From Streptomyces coffeae (GTDB taxonomy: Bacteria; Actinomycetota; Actinomycetes; Streptomycetales; Streptomycetaceae), in the NCBI RefSeq assembly GCF_016741875.1, contig NZ_JAERRF010000006.1:186001-250000 (forward strand): a stretch of 64,000 bases of DNA. The letters run 5' to 3'. Position 1 is the stretch's first letter, and each line of letters begins with the position of its first letter. Position numbers and translations under genes: made by a program. Below, piece by piece: positions 62,856-64,000 of this stretch. The notes under the pieces were generated by a model. It made no database searches, was not told the origin of the DNA, and was given only the letters and a program-made list of their open reading frames with translations.

Positions 62856-63436
62856 TGAGTGAGGACATGGGGCTTCAGGCCCGGTTGGTGGACGTGGGCA
62901 TCGACTTGGTGACAAGAGAGGGGGTGCAGGCCCTGTCCCTGCGCGAGATCGCGCGCCGGGCCGGGGTCTCGCACGGTGCGCCGCGCCGCTACTTCCCGAC
63001 CCATCTGGATCTGCTGTCCGCCATCGCGCGCCAGGGCTTCGCCGATCTGGCCGACCGCACCGCCACGGCGATCGCGGACACCGAAGTCGCGCCACGCGCC
63101 CAGATCATGGCGCTCGGCCGCGTCTACCTCGACTTCGCGCGCACCGAGCGCGGCATGTTCGAGCTGATGTTCCGCCACGATCTGCTGGAGAGCGGCCGGC
63201 TCCGGCTGCGGGACACCAGCCTGCCGCTGTTCGGGGTGCTCGTGGACCTCGTGGCCCGCGCCCAGCCGTCCTCCGGGGCTCAACCGGCGCTCGTGGCCGG
63301 GGCGTTGTGGGCGAATCTGCACGGCATCGCCCAGCTGTGGGGATGGGGCAGCCTCCAGCTCGCCAACGGAACCGAGGACATCGAACCGCTGCTGCGCGCC
63401 ACGGTGGACGCCCACCTCGGACCGGAGGCCCGATGA
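62855..63436 (+). CDS. TetR family transcriptional regulator
   Basis: A 193-residue protein, ATG at 62855; a GTG six bases upstream or the ATG at 62867 are alternatives, and no clear RBS precedes 62855. The N-terminal HTH is LVDVGIDLVTREGVQALSLREIARRAGVSHGAPRRYFPTHLDLLSAIARQGF. The C-terminal ligand domain is FARTERGMFELMFRHDLLESGRLRLRD, a TetR_C_33/WHG-type segment. Its stop overlaps the start of a DHA2 transporter, and it faces an epoxide hydrolase gene; it probably represses both and itself. Confidence 0.92.
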   Translation: MSEDMGLQARLVDVGIDLVTREGVQALSLREIARRAGVSHGAPRRYFPTHLDLLSAIARQGFADLADRTATAIADTEVAPRAQIMALGRVYLDFARTERGMFELMFRHDLLESGRLRLRDTSLPLFGVLVDLVARAQPSSGAQPALVAGALWANLHGIAQLWGWGSLQLANGTEDIEPLLRATVDAHLGPEAR

Positions 63437-64000
63437 GCACCGCGCGCCGGACGCGTCTCACCCTCGTCAGCAGTATCACCGGGGCGGTCATCGTCGCCTT
63501 GGACGGCACTGTGCTGACGGTTGCCCAGCCCACCCTGGGCCGGGAACTCGACGCCACCTACGCCCAGGTCCAGTGGACCAGCACCGGATATCTCATCGCC
63601 GTGGCCGGCCTGTTGGTGTTCGCGGGCCGCCTCGGCGACCGGTACGGCCACCGCCGGATCTTCGCGGTCGGAGTGCTGGGCTTCGCCGCCACCTCGGCCG
63701 GGATCGGACTGGCACACGGAATCGGCTGGGTCATCGCGCTGCGCGTCGCCCAAGGAGTGTGCGGCGCGCTCTTGCAGCCCGCCACCCTCGGCATGCTGCG
63801 CGCCGCCTATCCGCCCGACCGACTCGGTATGCCCATCGCGCTGCGCACCAGCGCCATCGGGGTGGCGGCCGCGGCCGGGCCGGTCGTCGGGGGCGCGCTC
63901 GTCGCCCATCTGGGCTGGCGGGCGGTGTTCTTCCTCAATGTTGTCCCCGCGGTCGCCGTGGGCGTCCTGGCCCTCACCGACCGGACACCGGAGCCGAAAC
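63433..64000 (+). CDS. DHA2-family MFS transporter, 3' end outside window
   Basis: The ATG overlaps the TetR stop (ATGA); 189 residues are visible. MSTARRTRLTLVSSITGAVIVALDGTVLTVAQPTLGRELDATYAQVQW is the start of a 14-helix drug:H+ antiporter, with motif A in FAGRLGDRYGHRRIFAVG, motif C-like GPVVGGALVAHLGWRAVFFLNV. Unlike the damaged homologue at 19224-20667, the visible part is intact. Confidence 0.93.
   Translation, partial: MSTARRTRLTLVSSITGAVIVALDGTVLTVAQPTLGRELDATYAQVQWTSTGYLIAVAGLLVFAGRLGDRYGHRRIFAVGVLGFAATSAGIGLAHGIGWVIALRVAQGVCGALLQPATLGMLRAAYPPDRLGMPIALRTSAIGVAAAAGPVVGGALVAHLGWRAVFFLNVVPAVAVGVLALTDRTPEPK

Overview
The window is high-GC DNA with strong GC bias at third codon positions. 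GTG/ATG starts, four-base ATGA/GTGA start-stop overlaps, a gylR-type glycerol regulator, a SAV_915-family gene and TTA codons confined to specialised-metabolism genes all point to a Streptomyces or a close relative. I see no rRNA, tRNA, CRISPR array or insertion sequence.

Layout. (1) 1-9070 is mostly household genes: the 3' part of a sensor kinase with a lipoprotein partner, gdhA, a subtilisin-like protease with a separate propeptide-like mini-protein, a metallo-beta-lactamase/rhodanese sulfur enzyme, a SAV_915 protein with lysA, and a YnfA-type membrane protein. (2) 9245-12387 is a LodA/LodB-type quinocofactor oxidase and its flavoprotein maturase. (3) 12536-20667 holds glpK/gylR, an RsbW-like kinase facing a SpoIIE-type phosphatase, an ArsR-MFS operon behind palindromic operators, and a wrecked DHA2 drug pump. 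(4) 20707-43383 is a specialised-metabolite cluster. It has a KAS III-like enzyme lacking the catalytic His, a one-module PKS with an N-terminal ACP, a second PKS reduced to KS-(AT remnant)-TE without an ACP, an O-methyltransferase, a large thiamine-diphosphate enzyme, two free-standing ACPs, an intact KAS III, a fatty-acyl-AMP ligase, a cyclopropane-synthase-like methyltransferase, an FAD oxidase and two Rossmann oxidoreductases. Four of these genes carry TTA codons, so the pathway is probably under bldA control. (5) 43389-46303 has a RibD-type reductase and an operon of three roadblock/LC7 proteins plus a PATAN/DUF4388-like protein, with no GTPase. (6) 46807-49359 has a PLP desulfhydrase/deaminase-like enzyme and a secreted tripeptidyl peptidase. 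(7) 49404-60922 is a tightly coupled ten-gene operon behind a Zur/Fur-like box: ATP-grasp ligase, DUF364-like Rossmann protein, cysteine-synthase-like enzyme, dipeptide-epimerase-like enolase, MFS exporter, methyltransferase and a complete Opp/Nik-type ABC importer. (8) 60996-64000 has an orphan DUF3662 protein, an epoxide hydrolase, a TetR regulator with palindromic operators, and the start of a DHA2 transporter cut by the window edge.

The two regions most likely to hold undescribed biology are region 7 and region 4. Region 7 reads as a self-contained make-export-import system for a small metal chelator, built without NRPS enzymes and probably controlled by zinc. Region 4 is a very small PKS core that seems to rely on trans-acting ACPs and a ThDP carboligase. 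Product structures are inference and are not shown by the sequence.
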